DNA of 64,000 bases from Streptomyces diastatochromogenes (GCA_026913215.1 JAPTYK010000001.1:4092001-4156000); one strand, 5' to 3'. Shown: positions 18,505-28,590, numbered from the stretch's first letter. The notes: generated by a model from the letters alone, not told the origin. Numbers and translations are program-made.

Positions 18505-20737
18505 GCCTGCGCCTCCGCGCGTCGATGAGCATCTCCTGGACGTGCCGCAGGGGCCGGCCCTCGGGGTCGGTCGCGTGCCGCGTCCAGTTCCCGTCGGGGC
18601 CGAGGTGCCAGGAGGAGGTGGTGTCGGACATCCCGGTCTCCAGGAGCCGGGTGAGCGCCGCCCGGTGCGCCGGGTCGGAGACCCGTACGAGGGCCTCGAT
18701 CCGGCGGTCCAGGTTGCGGTGCATCATGTCGGCGCTGCCGAGCCAGACCTCGGGTTCGCCGCCGTTGCCGAAGGCGAAGACCCGGGAGTGCTCCAGGAAG
18801 CGGCCGAGGATCGAGCGGACCCGGATGTTCTCCGAGAGGCCGGTGACCCCGGGGCGTACGGCGCAGATGCCGCGGACCCAGATGTCGACGGGGACGCCGG
18901 CCCGCGAGGCCTGGTAGCAGGCGTCGATGACCGCTTCGTCGACCATCGAGTTGACCTTGATGCGGACGTACGCCGGGCGGCCCGCGCGGTGGTGGGCGAT
19001 CTCCTTGGTGATCCGGGAGACCAGGCCGTCGCGCAGCGACTTCGGGGCGGTGAGCAGGCGCCGGTACGTCTCGCGGCGCGAGTAGCCGGAGAGCCGGTTG
19101 AACAGGTCGGACAGGTCCGCGCCGACCTGCGGGTCGGCGGTGAGCAGGCCCAGGTCCTCGTAGAGGCGGGCCGTCTTCGGGTGGTAGTTGCCGGTGCCGA
19201 CGTGCGAGTAGCGGCGGAGGAGCTCGCCCTCCTGCCGTACGACGAGCGACAGCTTGCAGTGCGTCTTCAGGCCGACGAGGCCGTAGACGACGTGGCAGCC
19301 GGCCTCCTCCAGCTTCCGCGCCCACTTGATGTTGGCCTGCTCGTCGAAGCGGGCCTTGATCTCGACGAGGACGAGGACCTGCTTGCCGGACTCGGCCGCG
19401 TCTATGAGGGCGTCGACGATCGGGGAGTCGCCGGAGGTGCGGTACAGCGTCTGCTTGATCGCGAGGACGTCCGGGTCGGCCGCCGCCTGCTCCAGGAAGG
19501 CCTGGACGGAGGTGGAGAAGGAGTCGTACGGGTGGTGCAGGAGCACGTCCCGCTCGCGCAGCGCCGCGAAGATGTCGGGCGCGGACGCGGACTCGACCTC
19601 GGCGAGGTCCCGGTGGGTGCCGGCGACGAACTTCGGGTACTTCAGCTCCGGCCGGTCCTGTCCGGCGATCCCGAAGAGGCCGGTGAGGTCGAGCGGGCCG
19701 GGCAGCGGGTAGACCTCGGCGTCGGAGATCTTCAGCTCGCGGACCAGCAGGTCGAGGACGTACGGGTCGATGGACTCCTCGACCTCCAGGCGCACCGGCG
19801 GGCCGAAGCGGCGGCGCATGAGCTCCTTCTCCAGGGCCTGGAGCAGGTTCTCCGCGTCGTCCTCCTCGACCTCCAGGTCCTCGTTCCTGGTCACCCGGAA
19901 CATGTGGTGCGCCAGCACCTCCATGCCGGGGAACAGCTCCTCCAGGTGCGCCGCGATCACGTCCTCCAGGGGCACGTACCGCTGCGGGGAGGCCTCCAGG
20001 AAGCGGGAGAGCAGCGGCGGCACCTTGACGCGCGCGAAGTGGCGGTGGCCGCTGACCGGGTTGCGCACGACCACGGCGAGGTTGAGGCTCAGGCCCGAGA
20101 TGTACGGGAAGGGGTGCGCCGGGTCCACGGCGAGCGGGGTGAGGACGGGGAAGATCTGCTGCCGGAAGAGCGTGAAGAGCCGCGCCTGCTCCTTCTCGGT
20201 CAGTTCCGGCCAGCGGATGAGGTGGATGCCCTCGTCGGCCAGCGCCGGGGCGACGTCCTGCTGGTAGCAGGCGGCGTGCCGGGCCATGAGCTCGCGCGAG
20301 CGCGTCCAGATCAGCTCCAGGACCTCGCGCGGCTGGAGGCCGGAGGCGGAGCGGGTGGCGACGCCGGTGGCGATGCGGCGCTTGAGTCCGGCGACCCGGA
20401 CCATGAAGAACTCGTCGAGGTTCGACGCGAAGATCGCGAGGAAGTTCGCCCTTTCGAGCAGCGGGGTCGTCGGGTCCTCGGCGAGCTCCAGGACCCGCTC
20501 GTTGAACGCGAGCCAGCTGCGCTCCCGGTCGAGGAAACGCCCCTGCGGCAGCTCGTCGCCGAGCGCGCCGTCGTCCTCGTACGCATCGGGGTCCGCGTCC
20601 AGGTCGGCGTCGAGGTCGGTGACGACGGTGCCGTTCACGACGTGCGCGGTGATGGGACCGAACGGCGACGTCCCGGACGACGGGACGGACGACGCGGCGG
20701 AGGACTGGACCGGGACCTCGGCAGGCTGCTGCTTCAT
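18491..20737 (-). CDS. ppk: polyphosphate kinase Ppk
   Basis: A 748-residue kinase that reversibly makes polyphosphate from ATP. The N-terminal domain contains RERSWLAFNERVLELA and NLDEFFMVRVAG. The catalytic domains carry the histidine motif HVGTGNYHPKTARLYED and the second conserved block GSADMMHRNLDRRIE. The first ~60 residues are an acidic, Asp-rich extension. ATG 20737 is chosen; an in-frame ATG 20836 would add a basic stretch not expected in the family. I saw no GTTCAC-type PHO box directly upstream. The gene is intact. Confidence 0.96.
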   Translation of the reverse strand: MKQQPAEVPVQSSAASSVPSSGTSPFGPITAHVVNGTVVTDLDADLDADPDAYEDDGALGDELPQGRFLDRERSWLAFNERVLELAEDPTTPLLERANFLAIFASNLDEFFMVRVAGLKRRIATGVATRSASGLQPREVLELIWTRSRELMARHAACYQQDVAPALADEGIHLIRWPELTEKEQARLFTLFRQQIFPVLTPLAVDPAHPFPYISGLSLNLAVVVRNPVSGHRHFARVKVPPLLSRFLEASPQRYVPLEDVIAAHLEELFPGMEVLAHHMFRVTRNEDLEVEEDDAENLLQALEKELMRRRFGPPVRLEVEESIDPYVLDLLVRELKISDAEVYPLPGPLDLTGLFGIAGQDRPELKYPKFVAGTHRDLAEVESASAPDIFAALRERDVLLHHPYDSFSTSVQAFLEQAAADPDVLAIKQTLYRTSGDSPIVDALIDAAESGKQVLVLVEIKARFDEQANIKWARKLEEAGCHVVYGLVGLKTHCKLSLVVRQEGELLRRYSHVGTGNYHPKTARLYEDLGLLTADPQVGADLSDLFNRLSGYSRRETYRRLLTAPKSLRDGLVSRITKEIAHHRAGRPAYVRIKVNSMVDEAVIDACYQASRAGVPVDIWVRGICAVRPGVTGLSENIRVRSILGRFLEHSRVFAFGNGGEPEVWLGSADMMHRNLDRRIEALVRVSDPAHRAALTRLLETGMSDTTSSWHLGPDGNWTRHATDPEGRPLRHVQEMLIDARRRRRAQP

Positions 20738-20945
20738 GGCCCCATTCTTCCGCGCGAAGGGGTGGTCGGGCGCGTCGGAGCGGGCCGTGGGGGAGGGAAG
20801 TCTCCCTTTGGGGAGAGCGGACACGGAGCGCTTCATTGCGTGAGCGTCGCAAGCGCGTCTGAATGGCCGGTAACGAGGACGTGTCGTGCGGGAATCGGGG
20901 GCGGGGCCCTTGTCGGGGTCCCGCCCCCGATTTTTTTACCGGGGG

Positions 20946-21922
20946 TTACGGGTGGCGGGCGCGGAGGAGACGGAAGGCGGCGAGGGCCGCGAGGGCGGCG
21001 AGGGCGAGGCAGATGCCGGACTCGATGAGCTGGGTGGGCCAGAAGTGGGCCCCGGGGTGGTAGTCGACGTACTGGCCGGTGGCGTGGTGCTCGACGAGAC
21101 AGCGGTCGAACAGTTTCAATCCGCCGTCCTCCATCCTGTCCAGGCCTGGGGTCTGGTTCACCTGGTCCCAGCAGATCGACTGGTCGAAGCGTGCGCCGGA
21201 GGCGGTGAGCAGCCCCGTGTCCATCGTCAGGCCGTCCACGGGGCGTGGAAGTTCGAACCGACCGGGCCGGTGGCCGTCACCACCGGCAGGAACGACCAGC
21301 GGAACGCGCCCAGGACGGCCAGGACCACGCCCATGGTCACGCCCGTGACCGCCATGGCGACGAGCGTGCGGCGGATCAGCAGGCCGATGAGGGCGCCGAC
21401 GGCGACGGCGGCGAGGAGATGGCCGAAGAGGACGACGCCGACGGCCGCGTACGGCACCGGGTCCCACTTCATGAACCAGGTGCCCGGCAGCCCGCTCCAC
21501 CCGATCCGGAAGACGCCCGCGAGGGCGAGCGCGGTGAGCAGGGCGGCCGCGGTCGAGGTGAGGAGCTTGGCGCGGAGCCAGGCCACCGGGCTGACCGACT
21601 GGGTGAGGGAGAGCTTGTACGTCCCCGACTCGAACTCCCGGGCGATCAGCGGGCCCGCGACGAAGGCGCCGACGAGGAGCGGCAGCAGGAGCATGCCTCC
21701 CCCCGTGTACTCCAGGGCCGCGCGGAGCAGGTCGTACGCCCTGTCGTCGCCGGGGAACCAGGTTCCGTCCTTACTGATCGGGTCCGGCGTCCGCGCGTCC
21801 CAGATCCGCAGCCCCCCGATCACCGCCAGGGACACGACCACCACCGCGACCGCCAGCCACAGCGTCCGCCGGTACTGGCGGACCGTCACCCAGTAGGGGC
21901 CCTTCAGGGCGAGGGCGCTCAT
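20946..21922 (-). CDS. ABC transporter permease
   Basis: An ABC-2 type permease of about 325 residues after repair, with six membrane segments. It starts at ATG 21922, overlapping the ATPase stop (ATGA). A base is missing near 21240; the last extracellular loop and final helix (ESGICLALAALAALAAFRLL) lie in the following frame. The large external loop contains FDQSICWDQVNQTPGLDRME. The substrate is unknown. The GntR-ATPase-permease order is typical of YtrA-type operons. Confidence 0.85.
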
Positions 21923-22766
21923 GCCGGGGCTCCTTCGGTGGTGGCTTCGGGGGTGCGCAGGTGGGCGAGGAGGAGGTCCTCCAGGGAGGGTTCCGTCGTC
22001 TCCCAGGGGCCTTCGACGGGGCCTTCGCGGCGGACCAGGGCGGTCAGTTGACGGCCCGTGGTGCGGGATTCGACGACCGTGTGCGGGGCGAGGTCGGCGA
22101 TGGGGCCGGTGAGGAGGGCGTGGGCGGCGAGGAGGTCGTCGACGGGGCCGTCGAGACGGATCCTGCCGCCGTGGAGCAGGAGGAGGTGGTCGCAGGCGCC
22201 CTCCAGCTCGGTGAGGATGTGCGAGGACATGACGACGGTGGTGCCGTGTTCGGCGGCGTCGGCCATGAGCAGGCCCATCAGCTGGTGGCGGGCGAGCGGG
22301 TCGAGGTCGGCCATCGGCTCGTCCAGGAGCAGCAGTTCGGGCCGCTTGCCGAGGGCGAGCGCGAGGGCGACGCGGGTGCGCTGTCCGCCGGAGAGTTCGC
22401 GTACGAGGGCGCGGGGATCGAGTGCGTCGGCGAGCACCCGCCGGGCGGCGGTGTCGTCCCAGCGGCCCGGGTTGAGCTCGCGGCCCATGCGCAGGGTGTC
22501 GGCGACGCTGAGCCGGGGGTGGAGCGGCTTGTCCTGGGCGACGTGGGCGAGGCGCTCGCGGGCCGGGGCCGTGAGGGTGCCCTCGGTGGGGCGGAGCAGG
22601 CCGGCGGCGAGGGCGAGGAGGGTGGACTTGCCGGCGCCGTTGGGGCCGACGAGGGCGCAGATCCGTCCGGCGGGGAGGGCGAAGTCGCACCCTCTCAGGG
22701 CCCACCCCCGCCCCGTCGTCGGTACCGCATCCCGAGGCCCTCGGCCTCGATGACCGGGTCGGTCAT
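21919..22766 (-). CDS. ABC transporter ATPase
   Basis: About 282 residues. It has Walker A GPNGAGKST, signature LSGGQRTRVALA and Walker B LLLLDEPMADLDP. The likely start is ATG 22766 (MTDPVIEAEGLGMRYRRR), overlapping the gntR stop (ATGA) once a base is restored there. Another G is missing near 22703 in a G-run, so as given the ATPase is read in frame from the upstream gntR. That apparent GntR-ABC fusion is probably artificial. Confidence 0.88.
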
Positions 22767-23145
22767 GTGTCCCCTCGAAGTGTTCCTTCAGTACGGATGT
22801 GAAGAGCGCGGCGACGTCCTCCCGATCGAGGCCGGCGGCGCGGGCCCGGCGGGCCCAGTCGGTGAGTTCGCCGCGGAGGGGCGAGTCGGCGGGGCCGGTG
22901 CCGAGGGTGGCGCGGACGAAGGTGCCGAGGCCGCGGCGGGCTTCGACGAGGCCTTCGCGTTCGAGCTCGCGGTAGGCCTTGAGGACCGTGTTGGGGTTGA
23001 TGGCCGTCGCTTCGACGACCTCGCGTGCGGTGGGCAGTCGGTCGCCGGGTTCCAGGAGGCCCATCCGGAGGGCCTGTTTCGTCTGCTGGACGATCTGGAG
23101 GTAGGTGGCGACGCCACTGCGCCGGTCGATGCGGTACTCGACCAC
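22763..23145 (-). CDS. GntR-family (YtrA-type) regulator
   Basis: A short repressor of about 127 residues. The winged helix (PLYLQ-like VATYLQIVQQTKQALRMG, then GDRLPTAREVVEA and NPNTVLKAYRELEREGLVE) is followed by a short helical tail ending FTSVLKEHFEGDT when one G is restored near 22772. GTG 23145 is the preferred start, with GGAAGGG just upstream. A 44-bp palindrome abuts the start. It probably represses its own ABC exporter operon. Confidence 0.87.
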
Positions 23146-23151
23146 GATCCC

Positions 23152-23195
23152 TTCCACCACCCTTTCACTAATCAAGTAGTGAAAGGGTGGTGGAA
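23152..23195. promoter_or_regulatory. perfect 19-bp inverted repeat upstream of gntR
   Basis: Arms TTCCACCACCCTTTCACTA (23152-23170) and the exact complement (23177-23195) around a 6-base spacer. It ends seven bases from the gntR start and includes its ribosome-binding site. It may be the GntR operator, an RNA hairpin covering the start, or both. Confidence 0.75.
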
Positions 23196-23199
23196 AGAA

Positions 23200-23221
23200 G
23201 GGGGCGGTGTCAACCGCCCCC
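23200..23221 (-). terminator. terminator after mshD
   Basis: A 9-bp GC stem (GGGGGCGGT and complement, 4-base loop) beginning 14 bases after the mshD stop, followed on the minus strand by CTTCTTTCC. Confidence 0.75.
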
Positions 23222-23234
23222 TGGGCAACAGGCG

Positions 23235-24161
23235 TTACGACTCCGTGCGGTACATCAGGTCCACCTCGTGCGTGGTGAAGCCGATCCCCTCGTAGACCCG
23301 CACCGCAGCCGTGTTGTCCGCGTCCACGTACAGCATCGCGGTCGGCAGGCCCTGGGCGGCCAGGTGGCGCAGGCCGATGGCGGTGAGGGCCTTGCCGAGG
23401 CCGCCGCCCTGGGCCTCGGGGAGGATGCCGACCACGTAGACCTCGCCGAGCTGCTCCTCGGCGTGGGTCTTCGTCCAGTGGAAGCCGATGAGCCTGCCGT
23501 CCTTCTCGGCGAGGAAGAAGCCCTTCGGGTCGAACCAGGGCTCGGCGATCCGGTCGTCGAGGTCGCGCTGGGTGAGGGAGCCCTGCTCGGGGTGGTGGGC
23601 GAAGGCGGCGGCGTTGACGGCGAGCCAGGCCGTGTCGTCGACGCCGGGGGTGAAGGTGCGGACGGTGACGCCCTCGGGCAGCACCGGCTCGGGGAGGTCG
23701 AGCGGCACCAGGGAGCGGCGCAGCTGGCGCAGTTCGCGGAAGAGCGTCAGGCCGAGGACCTGGGCGAGGTGCCGGGCCGCCGACTTGCCGCCGTGCGCCC
23801 AGACCCGCAGCCGCTTGCCGGAGGCGGCGAGCAGGGCGGTGCCGAGTGCCCGGCCGTGGCCGCGGCCCCGGTGGGAGGGGTGGACGACCAGCTCGGCGGC
23901 CGGGGCCTCGATGGGGTCGGTCTCCTCCAGCTGGGCGTAGCCGTACAGGTGGGAGCCGACGGTGAGGAGGAAGTGGCGCACGCCCTCGCGCCGGCCGTGC
24001 CGCAGGTACAGCCGCCCCTGCTCGGACACGGCGTGCAGGCCGTCGGCCTGGTCGGCGGCCGTGAGGAGGTCCAGTACGTCCTGGATCTGCTCGGGGGTGA
24101 GCTCGTCATACGTGTGGATCTGCCGTCCGGGTTCGAGGGCCGGCGCCGTGTCGGAAGTCAT
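23235..24161 (-). CDS. mshD: mycothiol synthase MshD
   Basis: A 308-residue acetyltransferase for the last step of mycothiol synthesis, acetylating Cys-GlcN-Ins with acetyl-CoA. Two GNAT domains are visible: the first with VVHPSHRGRGHGRALG, the second with VGILPEAQGGGLGKALT (acetyl-CoA loops). The start is ATG 24161. mshA, the first gene of the pathway, is 35 kb away in this window. Confidence 0.95.
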   Translation of the reverse strand: MTSDTAPALEPGRQIHTYDELTPEQIQDVLDLLTAADQADGLHAVSEQGRLYLRHGRREGVRHFLLTVGSHLYGYAQLEETDPIEAPAAELVVHPSHRGRGHGRALGTALLAASGKRLRVWAHGGKSAARHLAQVLGLTLFRELRQLRRSLVPLDLPEPVLPEGVTVRTFTPGVDDTAWLAVNAAAFAHHPEQGSLTQRDLDDRIAEPWFDPKGFFLAEKDGRLIGFHWTKTHAEEQLGEVYVVGILPEAQGGGLGKALTAIGLRHLAAQGLPTAMLYVDADNTAAVRVYEGIGFTTHEVDLMYRTES

Positions 24162-24304
24162 GGCTACGAGCCTACGGCGACACCTCGTCAGCCATCGGCA
24201 ACTGTCTTGTAACCCACTCCCCCCTGTTGCGCTACGCGCGTTGACTCTAGGCTTCACGCGCAACGGGGAGTAGATCAAGGCCGCGAATCGGGGCAAGGGG
24301 ACGA

Positions 24305-26143
24305 GTGGGAGAGATGGCAGCGACGCCTAGGAAGAACAAGACGGGGCGGCGAATTCTGGCCGCCGGGGCCGGGCTTGCGACGGTGGGGGCGCTCTTCGCC
24401 GCCATGCCGTCGGCCGGTGCGGCCGGTGACGCGTACGCCGCGGGCGGGACGAACGGCAAGGGCTGGGGCCGGATGGTCGACGTCCAGCTGCTGTCCTTCA
24501 ACGACCTGCACGGCAACCTGGAGCCGCCGGCCGGTTCGTCCGGGCAGGTCGTGCGGACCAAGGAGGACGGCACCACCGAGAAGATCGACGCCGGTGGTGT
24601 CGAGTACCTGGCGACGCACCTGCGCCAGGCCCGTCAGGGGAATCGTTACTCCATCACGGCGGCGGCCGGCGACATGATCGGTGCCTCGCCGCTGCTGTCC
24701 GGTCTCTTCCACGACGAGCCGACCATCGAGGCGCTCAACGACCTGGACCTCGACGTCACCTCGGTCGGCAACCACGAGTTCGACGAGGGCGCGCGCGAGC
24801 TGGCCCGGATGCAGAACGGCGGCTGTCACCCGACCGCCGGCTGTTTCGTCGAGGGCAAGACCTTCGGGGGCGCCGACTTCCCGTACCTCGCGGCCAACGT
24901 GACGGACGAGAAGACCGGCAAGCCGATCCTCGACCCGTACTACATCTGGGAGAAGGACGGGGTCAGGATCGGCTTCATCGGCGTGACCCTGGAGGGCACC
25001 CCGAACGTCGTCACCGCCGAGGGCGTCAAGGGCCTCAAGTTCGGCGACGAGGTCGAGACGATCAACAAGTACACGAAGGTCCTGGAGCGCAAGGGCGTCA
25101 AGTCCATCGTCGCCCTGGTCCACGAGGGCGGCATGCCGGCCTCGGCCTCGTACAACTACAACTGCGACGGTGACGGCGACGGTGAGGGCGAGGGCGTCTC
25201 CGGCGCGATCGTCGACATCGCGAAGAACGTCTCGCCGCAGGTCGACGCGCTGGTCACGGGCCACACGCACCAGGCGTACGTGTGCTCCATCCCGGACCCG
25301 GCGGGCAACCCGCGCCTGGTCACCTCGGCGTCCTCGTTCGGCAAGCTGTACACGGACACGACGCTGACGTACGACCGCGCCACCAAGGACATCGTGCGCA
25401 CGGCGGTCGCCTCCGCCAACCACGTCGTCTCGCGTGACGTCCCGAAGGCCCAGGACATCTCGCAGCTGATCGCCGACTGGAAGGCGCTCGCCGCGCCGGT
25501 CGCGAACCGCCCGCAGGGCTTCATCGCCGCCGACATCAACGGCCGCGGCTCCACGGCGTACGAGAAGCCGCTCGGCGACGTCATCGCCGACGCGCAGCTG
25601 GAGGGCCTGGCCCCGGCGGACAAGGGCGGCGCGCAGCTGGCCCTGATGAACCCGGGCGGCATCCGCGCCGACCTCGTCTACAAGGCCTCCGGCTCCGAGG
25701 GCGACGGTGTGGTGACGTACGGCGAGTCCTTCACCGTGCAGCCCTTCACCAACATGATGAACGTGGTCGACCTGACCGGCGCGAACCTCATCACCGCGCT
25801 GAAGCAGCAGGTCAGCGGCTCGAACCTGAACTCCATCAAGATCCTCCAGGTCTCGAAGGGGCTCACCTACACGCTCGACATGACCAAGACGGGCGCGGAC
25901 CGCGTCGTCGACGGCACGATCAAGCTGAACGGCGAGGCGATCGACCCGGCGAAGACCTACCGCGTCGCGATGAACGAGTTCCTCGCGGGCGGCGGCGACG
26001 GCTTCGGCGCCCTCGCCACCGGCACCAACAAGCTGGTCGGCGCCTCGGACCTCGACGTCTTCAACGCCTACCTGGCCTCCCACTCCTCGGCCGCCAACCC
26101 GCTGCCGGTCCCGGCCGCGAACCGCATCACCGTCGTGAAGTAG
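24305..26143 (+). CDS. secreted 5'-nucleotidase/metallophosphatase
   Basis: A 612-residue exported enzyme that removes phosphate from nucleotides outside the cell. A twin-arginine-like signal (KTGRRILAAGAGLATVGALF) is followed by the dinuclear-metal site motifs FNDLHGN, GDMIG, GNHEFDEGA and VTGHTHQAYV. The C-terminal 5'-nucleotidase domain contains NPGGIRADL and GDGFGAL. An acidic run (DGDGDGEGEG) near residue 285 interrupts the catalytic domain. GTG 24305 has AAGGGG upstream; ATG 24314 is possible. It fits a phosphate-scavenging role beside the pst genes. Confidence 0.93.
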   Translation: MGEMAATPRKNKTGRRILAAGAGLATVGALFAAMPSAGAAGDAYAAGGTNGKGWGRMVDVQLLSFNDLHGNLEPPAGSSGQVVRTKEDGTTEKIDAGGVEYLATHLRQARQGNRYSITAAAGDMIGASPLLSGLFHDEPTIEALNDLDLDVTSVGNHEFDEGARELARMQNGGCHPTAGCFVEGKTFGGADFPYLAANVTDEKTGKPILDPYYIWEKDGVRIGFIGVTLEGTPNVVTAEGVKGLKFGDEVETINKYTKVLERKGVKSIVALVHEGGMPASASYNYNCDGDGDGEGEGVSGAIVDIAKNVSPQVDALVTGHTHQAYVCSIPDPAGNPRLVTSASSFGKLYTDTTLTYDRATKDIVRTAVASANHVVSRDVPKAQDISQLIADWKALAAPVANRPQGFIAADINGRGSTAYEKPLGDVIADAQLEGLAPADKGGAQLALMNPGGIRADLVYKASGSEGDGVVTYGESFTVQPFTNMMNVVDLTGANLITALKQQVSGSNLNSIKILQVSKGLTYTLDMTKTGADRVVDGTIKLNGEAIDPAKTYRVAMNEFLAGGGDGFGALATGTNKLVGASDLDVFNAYLASHSSAANPLPVPAANRITVVK

Positions 26144-26160
26144 CCCTCACGCACCCCCGA

Positions 26161-26200
26161 GGGGGCGGCGAACCGTTTCGACGGGGCGCCGCCCCCTTTT
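26161..26200 (+). terminator. terminator after 5'-nucleotidase
   Basis: A 10-bp stem (GGGGGCGGCG and complement) followed by TTTT, 17 bases after the stop codon. A classic intrinsic terminator. Confidence 0.9.
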
Positions 26201-26248
26201 CGTACGCGCTCTGGTGGTGTTGTTGTGAACCTGCCATAGTCCGGGTCC

Positions 26249-27102
26249 ATGGACCGACGACGACTGCTCGTGGGGGCCCTCGGGGCCGGGGCCGCGCTGT
26301 TCGTGGGGCGCCCGCCGCCTTCGCCGTGGACACGCGCGCGTGGATGGCGGAGAAGGGGGACGGGACGCCGCTGCGGCGGCTCACCATTCCGGGGACGCAC
26401 GACTCGGGGGCACGGTTCGGCGGGGCGTGGAGCGAGTGCCAGAACACCACCATTGCCCAGCAGCTGGACAGCGGGGTCCGGTTCCTGGACGTGCGGTGCC
26501 GGGTGACGGGCGGGTCGTTCGCCATCCACCACGGGGCCTCGTACCAGAACATGATGTTCGGGGACGTGCTCGTCGCCTGCCGGGACTTCCTCGCGGCGCA
26601 CCCCTCGGAGACCGTGCTCATGCGGGTCAAGCAGGAGTACTCGGAGGAGTCGGACGCCGTCTTCCGCTCCGTCTTCGACGACTACCTCGACCGGCGCGGA
26701 TGGCGGTCCCTCTTCCGGATCGGGGACGCGCTGCCGCTGCTCGGCGAGGCCCGCGGGCGGGTCGTGCTGCTCGCCGACAACGGCGGGCTTCCCGGACTGA
26801 GGTGGGGGGACGGCTCCGCCTTCGCGGTCCAGGACGACTGGAACGCCCTCCCCGACGCCAAGTACCCCAAGATCCAGGCCCACTTCCGCGCCGCCGTCTC
26901 CCAGCCCGGCCGGCTGTACGTGAACTTCGTCAGCACCTCCGCCTCTCTGCCGCCCCGCTGGAACTCCGACCGGCTCAACCCGTGGGTCCACGGCTTCCTG
27001 GACGGCGCCGAACTCGCCGGGCAGGTCGGGCTCGGGATCGTGCCCCTCGACTTCCCCGCCACGCGGACGGGGCTGGTCGAGGCGCTGCTGAGGCACAACT
27101 AG
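26249..27102 (+). CDS. secreted phosphatidylinositol-specific phospholipase C-like protein
   Basis: About 284 residues after repair. A twin-arginine signal (MDRRRLLVGALGAGAALF) precedes a PI-PLC X-domain barrel. The two catalytic histidines are in IPGTHDSGA and IHHGASYQ, and the aspartate side chain in RFLDVRCR. It would cleave phosphatidylinositol or a related glycolipid. One base is missing near 26315, between signal and mature protein. The substrate is inferred from the family. Confidence 0.88.
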
Positions 27103-27116
27103 CGGGGGTTTCCGAC

Positions 27117-27212
27117 CGGGTCACAGCTCGGCCGGGTCGCAGTTCCGGCAGGTCACAGGTCCGCCGGTCACAGTTCCGGCGGTCACAGTTCCGGCGGTCA
27201 CAGCTCCGGCGG
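27117..27212. repeat. 15-bp tandem repeat overlapping histidine-kinase stop codon
   Basis: About six imperfect copies of GGTCACAGTTCCGGC. On the minus strand each copy reads PEL-stop (CCGGAACTGTGA), the same sequence as the last codons and stop of the adjacent kinase gene. Confidence 0.85.
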
Positions 27213-28590
27213 TGGTGTCGGGGCGCCCGGCAGGCGGAGAGTCGCCGCCGTGCCGCCGCCCTCCGCCGGGGCGAGGGAGACCGTGCCGCCCGCCTGCTGG
27301 ACCGTACGGGCCACGATCGACAGGCCCAGGCCCGAGCCCGGGAGGCTGCGGGCCGAGGGGGAGCGCCAGAAGCGGTCGAAGACGTGGGGGAGTTCGTCGG
27401 GGGCGATGCCGGGGCCCTGGTCGCGGACGGTCAGTTCGCCGCGCATCAGGGTCACCTCGACCGTGCCCCGGGGCGGCGAGAACTTCACCGCGTTGTCCAG
27501 GACGTTCACCAGGGCCCGTTCGAGCGCGGGCGCCTCGGCCCGTACGTACCAGGGCGCGAGGTCCGTGACGAAGGTCAGCTCGGGGCCGCGGAGGCGTGCC
27601 CGGTCCAGGGCCGTCCGCAGGAGCGTGTGCAGCGGGACCACTTCGAGCGGGCCCGGCTGGACCGCGTCCGGGCGGGCCAGCTCCTGGAGGTCGCCGATCA
27701 GCGCGGCCAGCTCCGTCATCTGCGCCTTCACCGAGGCCATCAGGGCCCGCCGGTCGTCCGGCGGGATCGCCCGGCCGGTCTCCTCGCTGCGCGCGAGCAG
27801 CTCGACGTTCGTGCGCAGGGAGGTCAGCGGCGTCCGCAGCTCGTGGCCCGCGTCCGCGATGAGCTGCGCCTGCCGGTCCCGGAGCTCGCGAGCGCCGCCG
27901 TCATCGCGTTGAAGGAACGGGACAGCCGGGCGATCTCGTCCTCGCCCTCCACCGGGATGCGGACGGTCAGGTCCTCGGTCGCGGCGACGTGCTCGACCGC
28001 GCCGGTCAGCCGGTCCACCGGCTCCAGGCCGGTCCGCGCGACCCACAGGCCGGCCGCGCCCGCGCCGACGACACCGATCCCGGAGACCAGGAGCAGCACC
28101 CAGCGGAGCGTGGACATCGAGTTGTCGATCTCGGAGAGGGGCGGGCGACGGAGACCGCGATCTGGAGCGGGCTGTCCTGCTGGTACGTGTAGACCCGCAG
28201 CTCCCGGCCGGCGTCGTCCTTCACCGTGTGCAGGGCGTCGTCCAGCTGCTTCCGGGCCACCGCCAGGTCGGCGGCGCCGACCGGGATCGGGGCCTCGCCC
28301 GAGGTGCACACACTGCCGTTGCCGAGGACGACCTGCACCGTGTACGAGCCGCCCACCGGCGGCGGCGTCGTGCCCTGGCGGCACATCGTGAGCAGTTGCT
28401 CCACGCCGTTGGGGTCCAGGCGGGTGCTGCGCAGCGAGGAGTCCAGCTCCGCCTCCAGCTGCGCCCGCGTCACGAACCAGCAGGCCAGCGACACGGCCGC
28501 CACAGCGAAGGCCACGGCGGCCGCGGTGAGCAGCGCCAGCCGCGAGCGCAGCGGCCGCGAGCGGAACCAGTTCCTCAGGCGGTTCGTCAC
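27198..28590 (-). CDS. sensor histidine kinase
   Basis: A membrane kinase of about 464 residues after repair. One helix (LALLTAAAVAFAVAAVSLACWF), an external domain of about 110 residues, a second helix (WVLLLVSGIGVVGAGAAGLWV), a HAMP linker, the phosphoacceptor in DAGHELRTPL, and the ATP site (NVLDNAVKFS, DQGPGIA, GSGLGLSIV). Frame breaks lie near 28143 and 27888. GTG 28590 overlaps the response-regulator stop (GTGA). It corresponds in position to SCO4155. The signal is unknown; the neighbouring HtrA-like protease suggests envelope stress. Confidence 0.92.

Noticed and set aside
20738..20880. A PHO box upstream of ppk
   Set aside because: No GTTCAC-type repeats were found on either strand near the start, although ppk is PhoP-controlled in relatives.
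22703..22772. A true GntR-ABC fusion protein
   Set aside because: Two single-base repairs in G runs give normal separate proteins with an ATGA overlap, and such deletions are common in this window.
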